Positions 34,739-44,143 of a stretch of DNA of 64,000 nucleotides are shown piece after piece; the stretch's first letter is position 1, and the number at the start of each line of letters is the position of its first letter. The DNA is from JBIQJD01 sp044507695. GTDB taxonomy: Bacteria > Bacteroidota > Ignavibacteria > Ignavibacteriales > Ignavibacteriaceae. The stretch spans positions 1-64,000 of the forward strand of contig JBIQJD010000012.1 in assembly GCA_044507695.1 (NCBI GenBank). Direction: 5' to 3'. The notes below the pieces were generated by a model, which saw nothing but the letters and a program-made list of their open reading frames with translations, did not search any database and had not been told where the DNA came from. Both the position numbers and the translations under genes were made by a program.

Positions 34739-35749
34739 TCATTCAAAATCATGTTCAAAGTAGTCAACTCCCCGCAGATCATCAATTTTCTTTCCTAAAA
34801 GCCTCTCAGAAAGGCGGTCCTGGAAAATTTTAGCAGCATCATAACCATAATGTTTCAGCAGATAATTCAGGCTGATTACTTCGGAAATTACAGTTATATT
34901 TTTACCGGGAACGATTGGCAGCTTTACATAAGGAATCTCCACATCAGAAATATTTATCGTTGCCGCATCAAGACCTGTTCTTGTATAATCTGATTGATCA
35001 TTCCACACCTCAAGTTCAACGATTATCTCAAGCCGTTTCTGAAAACGGATAGCTCTTACCCCGAACATCTGCTTTACATCTATTATCCCAAGTCCGCGGA
35101 TTTCTAAAAAATGCTTAACGAGATTAGTTCCGGAACCCATTAAAATTCCTTCACCCTTTTTGGTGAGAATAATAATATCATCTGCAACCAGGCGGTGCCC
35201 TCTTTCAACAAGATCAAGAGCCACTTCACTCTTCCCTATCCCGGATTTGCCAATAAATAAAACACCAACGCCGTAAACATCAACAAATGAACCGTGAATA
35301 GAAATTCTTGGAGCGAATTGATCATCTAAAAAATCACTGACAAGATAAACAAGCTTTGTGGTAGAAAAAGGCGAACCGAAAAGTGGGATGTGGTATTTAT
35401 TGCATAAATCAATTAAAGCAGGAAATGGTTCATTGTTATCCGTTATTAATATGCAAGGAATTTCAAATTTAAAAATTCTCTCAAGTTTTTCAATCTTTTC
35501 TTTTTCAGAAAGCTGAGCAAGATACCTCATCTCAGTATTGCCAAAAACCTGTACTCTTGAATATGAAAATAAATCAACAAAGCCGGCCAGGGCTAAACCC
35601 GGCCGGTGAAGATTCTGCTCAGTGATTTTTCTATCAAATCCTGATTCATCTGATAGTAATTTCAGTTTAAACATATCTTTGGAATTTTTAAAAAGAAATT
35701 CCACCGTAATAAATTCTTTTCGAGATATTGCTCGCTGATTGATTTTCAT
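34739..35749 (-). CDS. hprK: HPr kinase/phosphorylase
   Basis: This bifunctional enzyme phosphorylates and dephosphorylates a serine of HPr. The C-terminal half has the P-loop GKSGIGKSEVAL (about residues 170-181), then VADD and the signature LEIRGLGIIDVKQMFG. The N-terminal half has the HprK fold (RPGLALAGFVDLF). It overlaps hpf by four bases (ATGA). No HPr, EI or EII gene is visible in the window; many PTS-poor Bacteroidota relatives keep HprK, so its target here is uncertain. Confidence 0.94.
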   Translation of the reverse strand: MKINQRAISRKEFITVEFLFKNSKDMFKLKLLSDESGFDRKITEQNLHRPGLALAGFVDLFSYSRVQVFGNTEMRYLAQLSEKEKIEKLERIFKFEIPCILITDNNEPFPALIDLCNKYHIPLFGSPFSTTKLVYLVSDFLDDQFAPRISIHGSFVDVYGVGVLFIGKSGIGKSEVALDLVERGHRLVADDIIILTKKGEGILMGSGTNLVKHFLEIRGLGIIDVKQMFGVRAIRFQKRLEIIVELEVWNDQSDYTRTGLDAATINISDVEIPYVKLPIVPGKNITVISEVISLNYLLKHYGYDAAKIFQDRLSERLLGKKIDDLRGVDYFEHDFE

Positions 35750-36048
35750 ACCTTTACTCTTGCAGCCGTTTTTTTAGTTTTAATCTTCCTAAGCTGCCTT
35801 ATTAGTTTCTCTACAGCAGATGCTGTTGATTTTTTGAAATCATCCGAACTCTCTTCTGCATTCAAAATTTGTCCTGGTACCTGTAAAATTATTTCAGCTT
35901 TTTTGATATTATCTTTATTATAACTGAGCACAACCTCTGTGCTTAAAATATCATCATTAAATTTTTCAAGGGATTTTACTTCCCCAATTATGAAATCTTT
36001 TAAAGAATCATGAGCTTTGAACTTACGTGCAGTTATTGAGATTTTCAT
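35746..36048 (-). CDS. hpf: Ribosome hibernation-promoting factor, short type
   Basis: This 100-aa protein of the HPF/YfiA family binds the decoding centre in stationary phase. It starts MKISITARKFKAHDSLKDFI, has the beta-alpha-beta pattern and a basic end (KLIRQLRKIKTKK). It lacks the C-terminal dimerisation domain of long HPF. A CGGAG site precedes the ATG. The overlap with hprK (ATGA) implies coupled translation. Confidence 0.93.
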   Translation of the reverse strand: MKISITARKFKAHDSLKDFIIGEVKSLEKFNDDILSTEVVLSYNKDNIKKAEIILQVPGQILNAEESSDDFKKSTASAVEKLIRQLRKIKTKKTAARVKV

Positions 36049-36061
36049 ATCACACTCCGTT

Positions 36062-36991
36062 TTATGATTTAGGATGCGCTTTTTTATATGTTGATTTCAA
36101 TCTTTCAATACTTACATGTGTATAAATCTGAGTGGTGGATAAATTTTCATGCCCCAATATTTCTTTTACAGCCCTTAAATCAGCGCCTGCATCAAGCATA
36201 TGAGTGGCCGCGCTGTGCCTCAGAATATGAGGACTTTTCTTTTTTATATCGGTAACTTTGGATAAATATCTGTTCACAATTCTATAAACTTTTCTAGGAT
36301 AAAGATGTTCCTTATTTTTATCAACAATTAAAAATTCATCCGGCAGTAAACCGTTTCTTTCCAGGAGATATTCTTTAATTACATCAATTGATTTAGTGCC
36401 AACAGGAACAATTCGGGTTTTGTTCCCTTTCCCTTTTATGCGGATTATTTTTTCCCTCAGATCAAGATCTCCGTACTTTATATTGCATAATTCAGAAACG
36501 CGCAGCGCACAGCCGTAAAGCAATTCAAAAATAATTTTTACAAGCTTAGCATGTGCTGTTTTCTGAGGATCATTTTTTACTTCATCTTCTGCTAAAGAAT
36601 AAATTTTTAAGATTACCTGTTCACTTGTTATTTCAGGCAGCTTACGGCTTAATTTGGGGTTTGAAATATTTGCCGCAGGATTTACAGCTATATAATTATG
36701 ATGAAATGCATACTTGAACATTCCCCTTAATGAAGCAAGTTTTCTGGCTATTGATTTTTTCTCAAGGCTTTTCTGCTTTTTACCCGATTGAATTTTTTTA
36801 TCAGATAAATTCATTAAATAATTTAAAATGAATTTCGGAGTGATCTGATCAATTTTTTCCCGTGAGTTTTCTGAACAGAAATTTAGGAACTCAGATAAAT
36901 CTTCCGAATATGATTTTACTGTATTTTCAGAATATCTTTTGATATTCTTGAGTTCATCAAGATAATTGGAAGATAAATCTTTTATCGTCAT
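36062..36991 (-). CDS. Tyrosine recombinase XerC/XerD
   Basis: This site-specific recombinase resolves chromosome dimers at dif. The 309 aa comprise an N-terminal SAM-like core-binding domain (SENTVKSYSEDLSEFLNFCS) and a C-terminal catalytic domain with Arg in GCALRVSELCNI, Lys in KGKGNKTR, HxxR in SPHILRHSAATHML, His in LGHENLSTTQ and the nucleophile Tyr in IYTHVS. XerC versus XerD cannot be decided by eye. It lies 3 bases after topA, within the replication-linked minus operon. Confidence 0.94.
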   Translation of the reverse strand: MTIKDLSSNYLDELKNIKRYSENTVKSYSEDLSEFLNFCSENSREKIDQITPKFILNYLMNLSDKKIQSGKKQKSLEKKSIARKLASLRGMFKYAFHHNYIAVNPAANISNPKLSRKLPEITSEQVILKIYSLAEDEVKNDPQKTAHAKLVKIIFELLYGCALRVSELCNIKYGDLDLREKIIRIKGKGNKTRIVPVGTKSIDVIKEYLLERNGLLPDEFLIVDKNKEHLYPRKVYRIVNRYLSKVTDIKKKSPHILRHSAATHMLDAGADLRAVKEILGHENLSTTQIYTHVSIERLKSTYKKAHPKS

Positions 36992-36994
36992 TAT

Positions 36995-39325
36995 TTATTC
37001 TTCTAATTCATTTTCAACTTCTTCGGGAAAAACTTCCTCACCGCAAACCGGGCATTTAAGATATTTTCCCTTCTTAGCAGAATATCTTTGTTCCATATAG
37101 GATGAATCGCCGTTTGGGCAGGGCTGCGCAACAGGCTTGTACCAGGCTACAAAATCACAATCAGGATAACGCGAGCATCCATAAAATAATTTATTCCGTT
37201 TTGATTTACGTTCAACAATATCGCCTTCTTTACATTTCGGGCATTTAACTCCGAGCGTAATGTTTTTAATATAATCACAATCCGGATATCTTTCGCATCC
37301 AATGAATCTTCCGAATTTTCCGTTACGAAAAACAGTTCTGCTGCCGCACTTTTCACATGTCTCACCTGTATATTCAGGTTCCTGATTCTGCTGAAAAACA
37401 TCTTTAAAAGATTTTATGTTTTTACAATCAGGATAATTTGAGCAAGCCAAATATTTACCAAACCTGCCAACTTTAATTTCCATTTCACCGCCGCAAATAT
37501 CGCAGATAATTTTTTCAACATTCGATTCAACATTCTTTAATGCTCTTGAAAACGGCTGATAAAAATCATGCAATACTTTTATATATTCATTTTCTCCGGA
37601 AGCAATCTGATCTAATTCATTTTCCATCAGTGAGGTGAAATCTTCATTAATGATATCAGGAAAATTTTTTACCAAAATTTTATTCACTTCCCTGCCAAGT
37701 TTAGTTGGAATTAATTTCCTGTCAATCATCTCAACATATTTTCTATCCTGAATTGTACTAACAATCATTGAATAAGTACTTGGTCTGCCGATGCCTTTAC
37801 TTTCCAACTCTTTAATTAAACTGCTCTCAGTAAAACGTGCAGGCGGTTTTGTAAAATGCTGTGTCCTCTGCAGTTCTTCAAGAGCTAACTTATCTCCTTT
37901 TTCCATCCCGGCCGGAATTGTTTCATTCCTGTATTCTTCTTTTTCTTCTGAATTTTCTTTCGGCTCAATAATATCTTCATAAACCTGCTGATAACCTTTA
38001 AATAAAACCGTATTGCCAAATGCTTTGAACAAAAATTCATCCGCACTGATTTCAATAACTGTAATCTCAAGCTGGGCGGGATTCATCTGTGAAGCAATAA
38101 ATCTTTTCCAGATAAGCTCATACAGCTTGAATGATTTATTATCTAAAAATGGCTTTACAAATGCAGGTGTATAATTAAGATTTGTCGGTCTTATTGCTTC
38201 ATGAGCATCCTGAACATTGGCTTTTTTCTTTTTCTCATGATTGTTCGGCGATTCGGGCAAAAACTCAGCACCAAAATTTGATTTAATATAATCCCTCAAC
38301 GGATGAAGGATTTCATCACTTATTCTTGTAGAGTCAGTTCTCATATAAGTTATTAGCCCGGCAATTCCTTCTTTACCTAAATCAACGCCTTCATACAATT
38401 TTTGTGCAATCATCATTGTTTGCTTTGGGCGCATCCTTAATCTTCTTGAAGCTTCTGCCTGCAATGTACTTGTAATGAACGGCGGCTGCGGATTTCTTTT
38501 GGTATGTCTCTTAACAATATTTGAAATTTCAAACTGCTCTTTCTGCTTAATCCTGTTGAACAAATCAACTGCAGTTGTTTCATCAGAAATTGCAAAGTTT
38601 TTCTCAAGAAACTCTTTCCAATCCTCATCAGTCATCTTCGGCTTCGGCTGAACTTTCAGATCCTTACCATTAACACTAAACAGTTTGGCTTTAAATGTTT
38701 CACCCTTATCCGTTTTAAAAATTGCCCAGATTGACCAATACTCAGTTGCAATAAATTTTTCAATTTCGCTTTCTCTGTCACAAATCAATTTTAAGGCAAC
38801 GGATTGAACTCTGCCTGCAGAAAGTGAAGTACTGCCTGACATTTCAATCACAGCTTTCCAGAGGAACGGACTGATTTTATAACCGATAATTCTGTCCATC
38901 ACTCTTCTTGCACGCTGCGAACTGACGAGTGATTCATCAATAGGACGCGGAGCTTTCATCGCTTTCTGAACGCCGGTCTTTGTTATTTCATTAAACAGAA
39001 CACGGTAAATATTATCGGAACTACTTCCGTTCAGAATGTCAGCTATATCCTGTGCAATTGCTTCTCCTTCGCGGTCAGGGTCAGTTGCAATAAATATATT
39101 CTTACTTTTTGAAGCGAGATTTTTAATCTTCTTAATAACATCGCCTTTCCCCCTGATAGTTACGTATTGAGGCTCAAAATTATTTTCAACATCTACGCCT
39201 AATTTTGTTTTAGGCAGATTCCTTATATGCCCAATAGTAGCTTCAACAATATAATCTTTGCCAAGATATTTATTTATCGTTTTAGCTTTTGAAGGAGATT
39301 CAACTAATACTAAATTTTTACTCAT
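36995..39325 (-). CDS. topA: DNA topoisomerase I
   Basis: This type IA enzyme relaxes negative supercoils. The 776 aa comprise a Toprim domain (LVLVESPSKAKTINKYLG, ATDPDREGEAIA), a catalytic core with the active tyrosine in ITYMRTDSTRIS (about residue 300), and a C-terminal array of zinc ribbons. Three are full (CDICGGEMEIKVGRFGKYLAC and two similar) and the fourth is degenerate (CPNGDS ... CPVC). It is preceded on the transcript by the smg-like gene, the same pairing as in gamma-proteobacteria. Confidence 0.97.
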   Translation of the reverse strand: MSKNLVLVESPSKAKTINKYLGKDYIVEATIGHIRNLPKTKLGVDVENNFEPQYVTIRGKGDVIKKIKNLASKSKNIFIATDPDREGEAIAQDIADILNGSSSDNIYRVLFNEITKTGVQKAMKAPRPIDESLVSSQRARRVMDRIIGYKISPFLWKAVIEMSGSTSLSAGRVQSVALKLICDRESEIEKFIATEYWSIWAIFKTDKGETFKAKLFSVNGKDLKVQPKPKMTDEDWKEFLEKNFAISDETTAVDLFNRIKQKEQFEISNIVKRHTKRNPQPPFITSTLQAEASRRLRMRPKQTMMIAQKLYEGVDLGKEGIAGLITYMRTDSTRISDEILHPLRDYIKSNFGAEFLPESPNNHEKKKKANVQDAHEAIRPTNLNYTPAFVKPFLDNKSFKLYELIWKRFIASQMNPAQLEITVIEISADEFLFKAFGNTVLFKGYQQVYEDIIEPKENSEEKEEYRNETIPAGMEKGDKLALEELQRTQHFTKPPARFTESSLIKELESKGIGRPSTYSMIVSTIQDRKYVEMIDRKLIPTKLGREVNKILVKNFPDIINEDFTSLMENELDQIASGENEYIKVLHDFYQPFSRALKNVESNVEKIICDICGGEMEIKVGRFGKYLACSNYPDCKNIKSFKDVFQQNQEPEYTGETCEKCGSRTVFRNGKFGRFIGCERYPDCDYIKNITLGVKCPKCKEGDIVERKSKRNKLFYGCSRYPDCDFVAWYKPVAQPCPNGDSSYMEQRYSAKKGKYLKCPVCGEEVFPEEVENELEE

Positions 39326-39337
39326 TTAATTTTCAAT

Positions 39338-39790
39338 TTAATTTATTGTATCTGATGAATTTAATAACAATCGGCTTCCCGGAGGCATTGCACCGTCAAT
39401 ATCAATAAATAGTGAAAGGACTAAAAGATTGATATTCTCAATATTAACCTGTTCCGGTGGAAACAGCCTCATCCTGTCCATTATTAAATTCAAATCGTTG
39501 TTTGTAATTAAACCAATATTTAAGAAATGAAGAAGATAATTATAATTATCAACTCCCATCATAGAAATTTCTTCTTCGGAAAAAATTCTGAATGAATCAG
39601 ATAATTTTTCTTCTTCTTCAAATAAAATATCACGGATTATTTTTTCATAAATCCAGCTGTAAGCCGTGGCAATAATATGCTTATCATATTTTTGTTTGAT
39701 GTTTAAATTCTTAACAATTTCATCAAGGGATGAAGTAGTATTCATTCCTCTAACTAATTCTTCCAAAACATTTACTATTTCTGTAATCAT
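39338..39790 (-). CDS. Smg-like protein (DUF494)
   Basis: This is a 150-aa protein of the DUF494/Smg type: an N-terminal VLEELVRGM helix, a middle FRIFSEEEISMMGVDNYNYL (Smg proteins have RIYTPEE followed by GFLLFLEQ) and a C-terminal INLLVLSLFI. Function is not established. Its position between ybeY and topA supports the assignment, since smg lies next to topA in E. coli. It overlaps the ybeY stop by four bases. Confidence 0.8.
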   Translation of the reverse strand: MITEIVNVLEELVRGMNTTSSLDEIVKNLNIKQKYDKHIIATAYSWIYEKIIRDILFEEEEKLSDSFRIFSEEEISMMGVDNYNYLLHFLNIGLITNNDLNLIMDRMRLFPPEQVNIENINLLVLSLFIDIDGAMPPGSRLLLNSSDTIN

Positions 39791-40236
39791 ATCTTATTTT
39801 TTTTCTTTAATAAAACGAATTTATAATTATTAAGCAATTTATTTTCCATCCGCTTCATTTTCTTTTTTTCTGATGGAGTTTTATCATCATAACCAGTTAC
39901 GTGAAGAATACCATGAATTACAAGTCGTATAATTTCTTCATCAAAGGAGACATAAAATTTATCTGCATTTTCCCGTGCATCATCCGTAGATATAAAAATT
40001 TCCGTATCTATAACGCTTTTATCATCAGAATAATTGAACGTAATTATATCTGTTGAATAATTATGATTTAAATGGATTTTATTTAATTCGGTAATTTTTG
40101 CGGCGGAAACAAAATTGATAATTAAAGATGAAATTTCAAAATGTAAGTCTTTCCTCAGTTCAACAACAATTTTATTAATAACAGATTTGTTGATTTTTGC
40201 ATTATTTTCAAAGTTTACTTCTAAATTTTTAATCAC
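39787..40236 (-). CDS. ybeY: Endoribonuclease YbeY (rRNA maturation factor)
   Basis: This single-strand RNase takes part in 16S rRNA 3' processing and ribosome quality control. The 149 aa include the conserved NKIHLNHNYSTDIITFNYSD and a metal motif HGILHVTGYDD. The first two histidines are present and the third ligand position, His in E. coli (GYDH), is Asp here; this replacement is also usual in Bacteroidota YbeY. The start is GTG at 40236. It is coupled to the smg-like gene. Confidence 0.93.
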   Translation of the reverse strand: MIKNLEVNFENNAKINKSVINKIVVELRKDLHFEISSLIINFVSAAKITELNKIHLNHNYSTDIITFNYSDDKSVIDTEIFISTDDARENADKFYVSFDEEIIRLVIHGILHVTGYDDKTPSEKKKMKRMENKLLNNYKFVLLKKKNKI

Positions 40237-40287
40237 AGAACAAACATATATCTTTTATTTCAATTAGCCAATTTGGGTGTTTTGCAA

Positions 40288-41151
40288 TTAAAGTACCAAT
40301 TCCAATCCTTCTTTTGCCGCTGTACATTCGATCCCAGAATTTTCAAGAGCCTTCTTTGTATCCTCAAGTAATTTATCAATTTTATCATCAGAATAATCGG
40401 GATTATAATGAAACAGCACAAGATGTTTAATTCCGGCAATCACACCAAATTTTGCAAGTGAAAGATTGCTGGAATGGCCCCAACCTTTTTTATCAATCAC
40501 TGATTCTTCTTCATACATTGTATCATGAATCAGATAATCACTGCCGGAACAAAAATCAATTACTTCTTTATTCCGGATTTCAAAATTTCCTTCGTCTTCA
40601 TCCATTCTTTTTGAATCAAGATTGATTTCATTATCCGTCATATAAACAAATGATTTTTCACCGGAAGTTATTTTAAAGGAAAGTGTTGGAGCTGAGTGAG
40701 TTGTCCTGAAAGTCTCAACATCAATCCCTTTAATAGTATATTTTTTGTTAGCTTCAATTTCTTCAAACTTAATATTCGCTTTAAAATCATCCATTGTAAT
40801 CGGAAAATTTACCGGAGTCATCTGTTTATTCAACAGACTTTTTATCCCCTCTCCTTTTTCGGATAAACCATACAAAGTTATATTTTTAGATTTATCAAAT
40901 AATGGTTTGAAGAATGGCAATCCCTGGATATGATCCCAATGATAATGACTCATTAAAATTGTTATATCTTCATCACCAGGATTATTAACAAGCTGATTTC
41001 CCAATTCTCTTATGCCGGTTCCGCAATCCAAAATTATAATTTCATTTTTGTCTGTACGGATTTCAACACAGGGAGTATTTCCGCCGTATTTTAATGTTTC
41101 TTTACCGGGAACAGGAACAGAACCTCTTGTTCCCCAAAACTTTATTATCAT
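40288..41151 (-). CDS. MBL-fold metallohydrolase
   Basis: This 287-aa hydrolase begins MIIKFWGTRGSVPVPG and has GGNTPCVEIR, the metal motif SHYHWDHIQGLPFF (HxHxDH form), HDTMYEEE and GHSSNLSLAKFG. The wording fits the group of MBL proteins related to RNase Z and class II cAMP phosphodiesterases. The substrate is unknown. Its start overlaps the stop of the carbonic-anhydrase-like gene by four bases. Confidence 0.9.
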   Translation of the reverse strand: MIIKFWGTRGSVPVPGKETLKYGGNTPCVEIRTDKNEIIILDCGTGIRELGNQLVNNPGDEDITILMSHYHWDHIQGLPFFKPLFDKSKNITLYGLSEKGEGIKSLLNKQMTPVNFPITMDDFKANIKFEEIEANKKYTIKGIDVETFRTTHSAPTLSFKITSGEKSFVYMTDNEINLDSKRMDEDEGNFEIRNKEVIDFCSGSDYLIHDTMYEEESVIDKKGWGHSSNLSLAKFGVIAGIKHLVLFHYNPDYSDDKIDKLLEDTKKALENSGIECTAAKEGLELVL

Positions 41152-41723
41152 AAAGATTTTTCGTAGAAATTATTCAATGATTTTACAGTCAGCTCTGTAT
41201 ACTTTTTATATCGTTGTGCAGAATTTTCAAAATCTTCTATTTCAGCTTCAGTAAGATCTCTTATTATTTTTGCCGGAACTCCGCCAGCAAGTTTACCTGA
41301 TGGAACAACAAATCCCGGAGTAACAACAGCACCTGCTGCAACCATAGCTTGCTGTTCAATAACAGCTCCATCAAGAATTACTGCACCCATTCCAATTAAA
41401 CATAAATCTTGCAGCGTACATCCATGCAGCGTAACAGAATGCCCGATTGTTACTTTGTTTCCGATGTTCAACGGAAATTTACCGTTAGTAACATGAAGCA
41501 TTGAACAATCCTGAACATTTGTCATCTTTCCAATTTTAATGTAATGAACATCTCCGCGGACAACAGTATTATACCAGATGCTTGAATCACTTCCGATTTC
41601 AACATTGCCGATAATCTTAACCCCTGATGCAAGAAAAACCGAAGGATCAATCTTTGGAAAGAAATCCAAATATTGAAAAAGTTTCACTTCATCATTTAGC
41701 TGTTGTGTTTTGGTGGTTTCCAT
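41148..41723 (-). CDS. Gamma carbonic anhydrase-like hexapeptide-repeat protein
   Basis: This left-handed beta-helix trimer protein has 191 aa. Hexapeptide repeats run from about residue 30 to 160, and three histidines in the expected pattern (MLHVTNG, TIGHSVTLHGC) would bind the metal. Family members (YrdA, CaiE, Cam) range from carbonic anhydrases to uncharacterised enzymes. It begins inside the end of the DUF3108 gene and overlaps the MBL gene. Confidence 0.9.
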   Translation of the reverse strand: METTKTQQLNDEVKLFQYLDFFPKIDPSVFLASGVKIIGNVEIGSDSSIWYNTVVRGDVHYIKIGKMTNVQDCSMLHVTNGKFPLNIGNKVTIGHSVTLHGCTLQDLCLIGMGAVILDGAVIEQQAMVAAGAVVTPGFVVPSGKLAGGVPAKIIRDLTEAEIEDFENSAQRYKKYTELTVKSLNNFYEKSL

Positions 41724-42520
41724 CCTTCTCTTTTCCAGTTTTTTAATTCAAGTGTTACATTGCCAATGATTACTTTCATTTTTGCAACTATCGGAATTGA
41801 AGCTTCATCATTTGAGAACCAGCCTTCAAAATAACCTGTTAAACCAAAAACGCTTACAAAATCTGTTTCCCCATCAAGCCTAAGACAATCAATATCGTAA
41901 TCAACTGCATCAATACTAACGGGAATATTTTCCGTGTAAAAATTAATTTTTGTAAATACTTTTTCTTCTTTCACAAAACAAGGCACATTAACGGATTGTT
42001 TTTTTCCAAAATTCATTCTTGCATAGTAAAATATGGATAAGCCATCCTGATATTTTTTCTCAAGAGTTGTGCTTGAATCAGTCCATAATTCATATGGTCT
42101 TATCTTACCCTTTCTAACATTTATTTTAGATTTATCATAATCAAAATTATATTCTGTAAATGTACTGTACTTCTCTTCTTTAACGATGCCGCGGAAAAAA
42201 AGTGAGATACATTCTTCTGTTATTTTGCTCTCATAAATCTGATGAAGATTGACGAAAGGTATACCTGAATATGAATCAATATAAGCAATTGTTGAGTAGT
42301 ATGTTTTTCCATTTGATACTTTTTTATCTTTTATTTTAAGCTTCACTTCTCCTAGTTTTATGAGTGAATAGCTTACCACGTATGTTAGTTCTTCACCTAC
42401 CTGAAGTTTTTTATTAGAATAAAAACCGGACTCAAAGCTTTTTACTTTGGGAAAAAGAAATTGTGTGGATATCAATACCACAGTTAAAAATATTATTAAG
42501 AATTTAAATGATAATTTCAT
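41696..42520 (-). CDS. DUF3108 domain exported protein
   Basis: This 274-aa protein has an N-terminal signal helix (FKFLIIFLTVVLIST) and the DUF3108-type beta-rich body beginning LQVGEELTYVVSYSLIKLGE. Such proteins are predicted periplasmic or outer-membrane-associated; function is unknown. It is coupled to ctpA by a four-base overlap, and the carbonic anhydrase-like gene starts within its last codons. Confidence 0.85.
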   Translation of the reverse strand: MKLSFKFLIIFLTVVLISTQFLFPKVKSFESGFYSNKKLQVGEELTYVVSYSLIKLGEVKLKIKDKKVSNGKTYYSTIAYIDSYSGIPFVNLHQIYESKITEECISLFFRGIVKEEKYSTFTEYNFDYDKSKINVRKGKIRPYELWTDSSTTLEKKYQDGLSIFYYARMNFGKKQSVNVPCFVKEEKVFTKINFYTENIPVSIDAVDYDIDCLRLDGETDFVSVFGLTGYFEGWFSNDEASIPIVAKMKVIIGNVTLELKNWKREGWKPPKHNS

Positions 42521-44130
42521 TTAAGCTTTGCCAGATCCTTTGCTTCATCAAACAAATTTAATGCACTTTTAACCTGATTATCACTTTCAAGAATAACCGA
42601 GTACCAGCCTTTGTTCTTCCAATAGTGGCGTGCAATCTGCGCTTTTAATCTGGTTCTTATATACTCCTTATCTTCTTTAAATTCATCTTCATTCAGCGGT
42701 ACATCTTTTGATTTTGCAAACTCAATTAAATTATTTAACTGAGTATCATCAATTAAAAATCCTGATTTAAATTTAGAAAGATCATTATCATATTTTTCAG
42801 AAATCATTTTATCATTTTGTTCAATAAAGCTAAGCGCAAACAAATAGAAAATATTTTTGCTTATAAGATCAGTTGTGAACTTTGTAACTTCGTTTGATTT
42901 TAAAATATAGTCCGGAGTAATTCCTCCGCCGCCATAAACAATTCTGCCTGCATTAGTTTTATGAACCGGTTTTGTAGTATCTTTCTCTGCAGCATGATTT
43001 ATATTTTCACCCTCTGATTCATCACGATCATTTACTTCAGAATAATATTCATCTCTATCCTTCACGTTTTTGTAATCGCGCTGAATTAATCTTCCTGCCG
43101 GAGTAAAGTATTCTGAAATAGTTAATCTAACTGCAGAATTATCAGGCAATAAAAATTGTCTTTGAACAAGCCCTTTTCCGAAAGTAGTTTCACCAACAAT
43201 TAAACCTCTGTCCCAATCCTGAACTGCACCTGAAACTATTTCACTTGCAGATGCACTTCCTTTATTTACAAGAATAATGAGTGGAATCTTTTCATACGGC
43301 GAAGGTTCTGAAGCATAATATTCTTCATTAAATTCGCTTCTTCTTCCACGAGTATAAACTATTTTTTTATTTCCTTCAATAAAAAGATCAGCCATGCGGA
43401 ATGCCTGGTTTAAATAACCGCCGGGATTCCCTCTTAAATCTAATATAAGCTGCTTCATTCCATTTTCTTTTAAATCATCAAGAGCATCCTTTACTTCATC
43501 GTAGGTTGTTTCAGAATATTTGGAAACAGAGATATAGCCTGTTTTATTATCAAGCATAAAGTGAGTATCAACAGAGTAAAGCGGAATTTCTGCACGCGTT
43601 ATTTCAAAAATAATTTTTTCATTCAATCCGGAACGAACAACTGTTACATTAACCTTAGTTCCGGCATTTCCCATAAGTTTATCACGCACTTCCTGATTTG
43701 TAATTCCAATTACCTCTTTCCCTTCAATCTCAACAATTTTATCACCTGCAAGAATACCCACCTGTTCACTTGGCCCGCCGCTTATTGGCGCAATTACAGT
43801 AAGTGTATCATCAATAATCTGAAACTCAATTCCAATACCTTCAAAATTTCCTTTGAAATAATCCTCAACTGTTTCCATTTGTTTTGCAGGAATGTAAACC
43901 GAATGCGGATCAAGTTTACCGAGCATTCCGTTTATTGCAGCTTCAACAAGCTTTTGAGTATCAACTTCTTCTACATAATATTTTTCAGTGAGTGATAAAA
44001 CTTCATTAAACTTGATAATACTTTCACGCAGGCTGTCTCCGGAGAAAACCTTTTCAATCTGAATACCGAGCACAATACCCAGCGTAAGTATTATTGCTGC
44101 AAAAGGAATCTTAAACTTTTTATAACTCAT
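42517..44130 (-). CDS. ctpA: Carboxyl-terminal processing protease (S41)
   Basis: This periplasmic serine protease has 537 aa with a signal helix (about residues 8-25), a PDZ domain (about 90-170, GIEFQIIDDTLTVI ... GDKIVEIEG) and a catalytic region. The latter has DLRGNPGGYLNQAF, Ser in KGSASASEIVSGA and Lys in GETTFGKGLVQ. About 180 extra residues follow the core, rich in acidic residues near 370-390. The CGGAGACGG site precedes the ATG. Confidence 0.94.
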   Translation of the reverse strand: MSYKKFKIPFAAIILTLGIVLGIQIEKVFSGDSLRESIIKFNEVLSLTEKYYVEEVDTQKLVEAAINGMLGKLDPHSVYIPAKQMETVEDYFKGNFEGIGIEFQIIDDTLTVIAPISGGPSEQVGILAGDKIVEIEGKEVIGITNQEVRDKLMGNAGTKVNVTVVRSGLNEKIIFEITRAEIPLYSVDTHFMLDNKTGYISVSKYSETTYDEVKDALDDLKENGMKQLILDLRGNPGGYLNQAFRMADLFIEGNKKIVYTRGRRSEFNEEYYASEPSPYEKIPLIILVNKGSASASEIVSGAVQDWDRGLIVGETTFGKGLVQRQFLLPDNSAVRLTISEYFTPAGRLIQRDYKNVKDRDEYYSEVNDRDESEGENINHAAEKDTTKPVHKTNAGRIVYGGGGITPDYILKSNEVTKFTTDLISKNIFYLFALSFIEQNDKMISEKYDNDLSKFKSGFLIDDTQLNNLIEFAKSKDVPLNEDEFKEDKEYIRTRLKAQIARHYWKNKGWYSVILESDNQVKSALNLFDEAKDLAKLK

Positions 44131-44143
44131 TCCGTCTCCGGCT

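Noticed and set aside
35583..35606. GC-rich hairpin CCGGCC ... GGCCGG within hprK
   Set aside because: It encodes the conserved RPGLALAGF of HprK, so codon constraint explains it. No T-tract follows.
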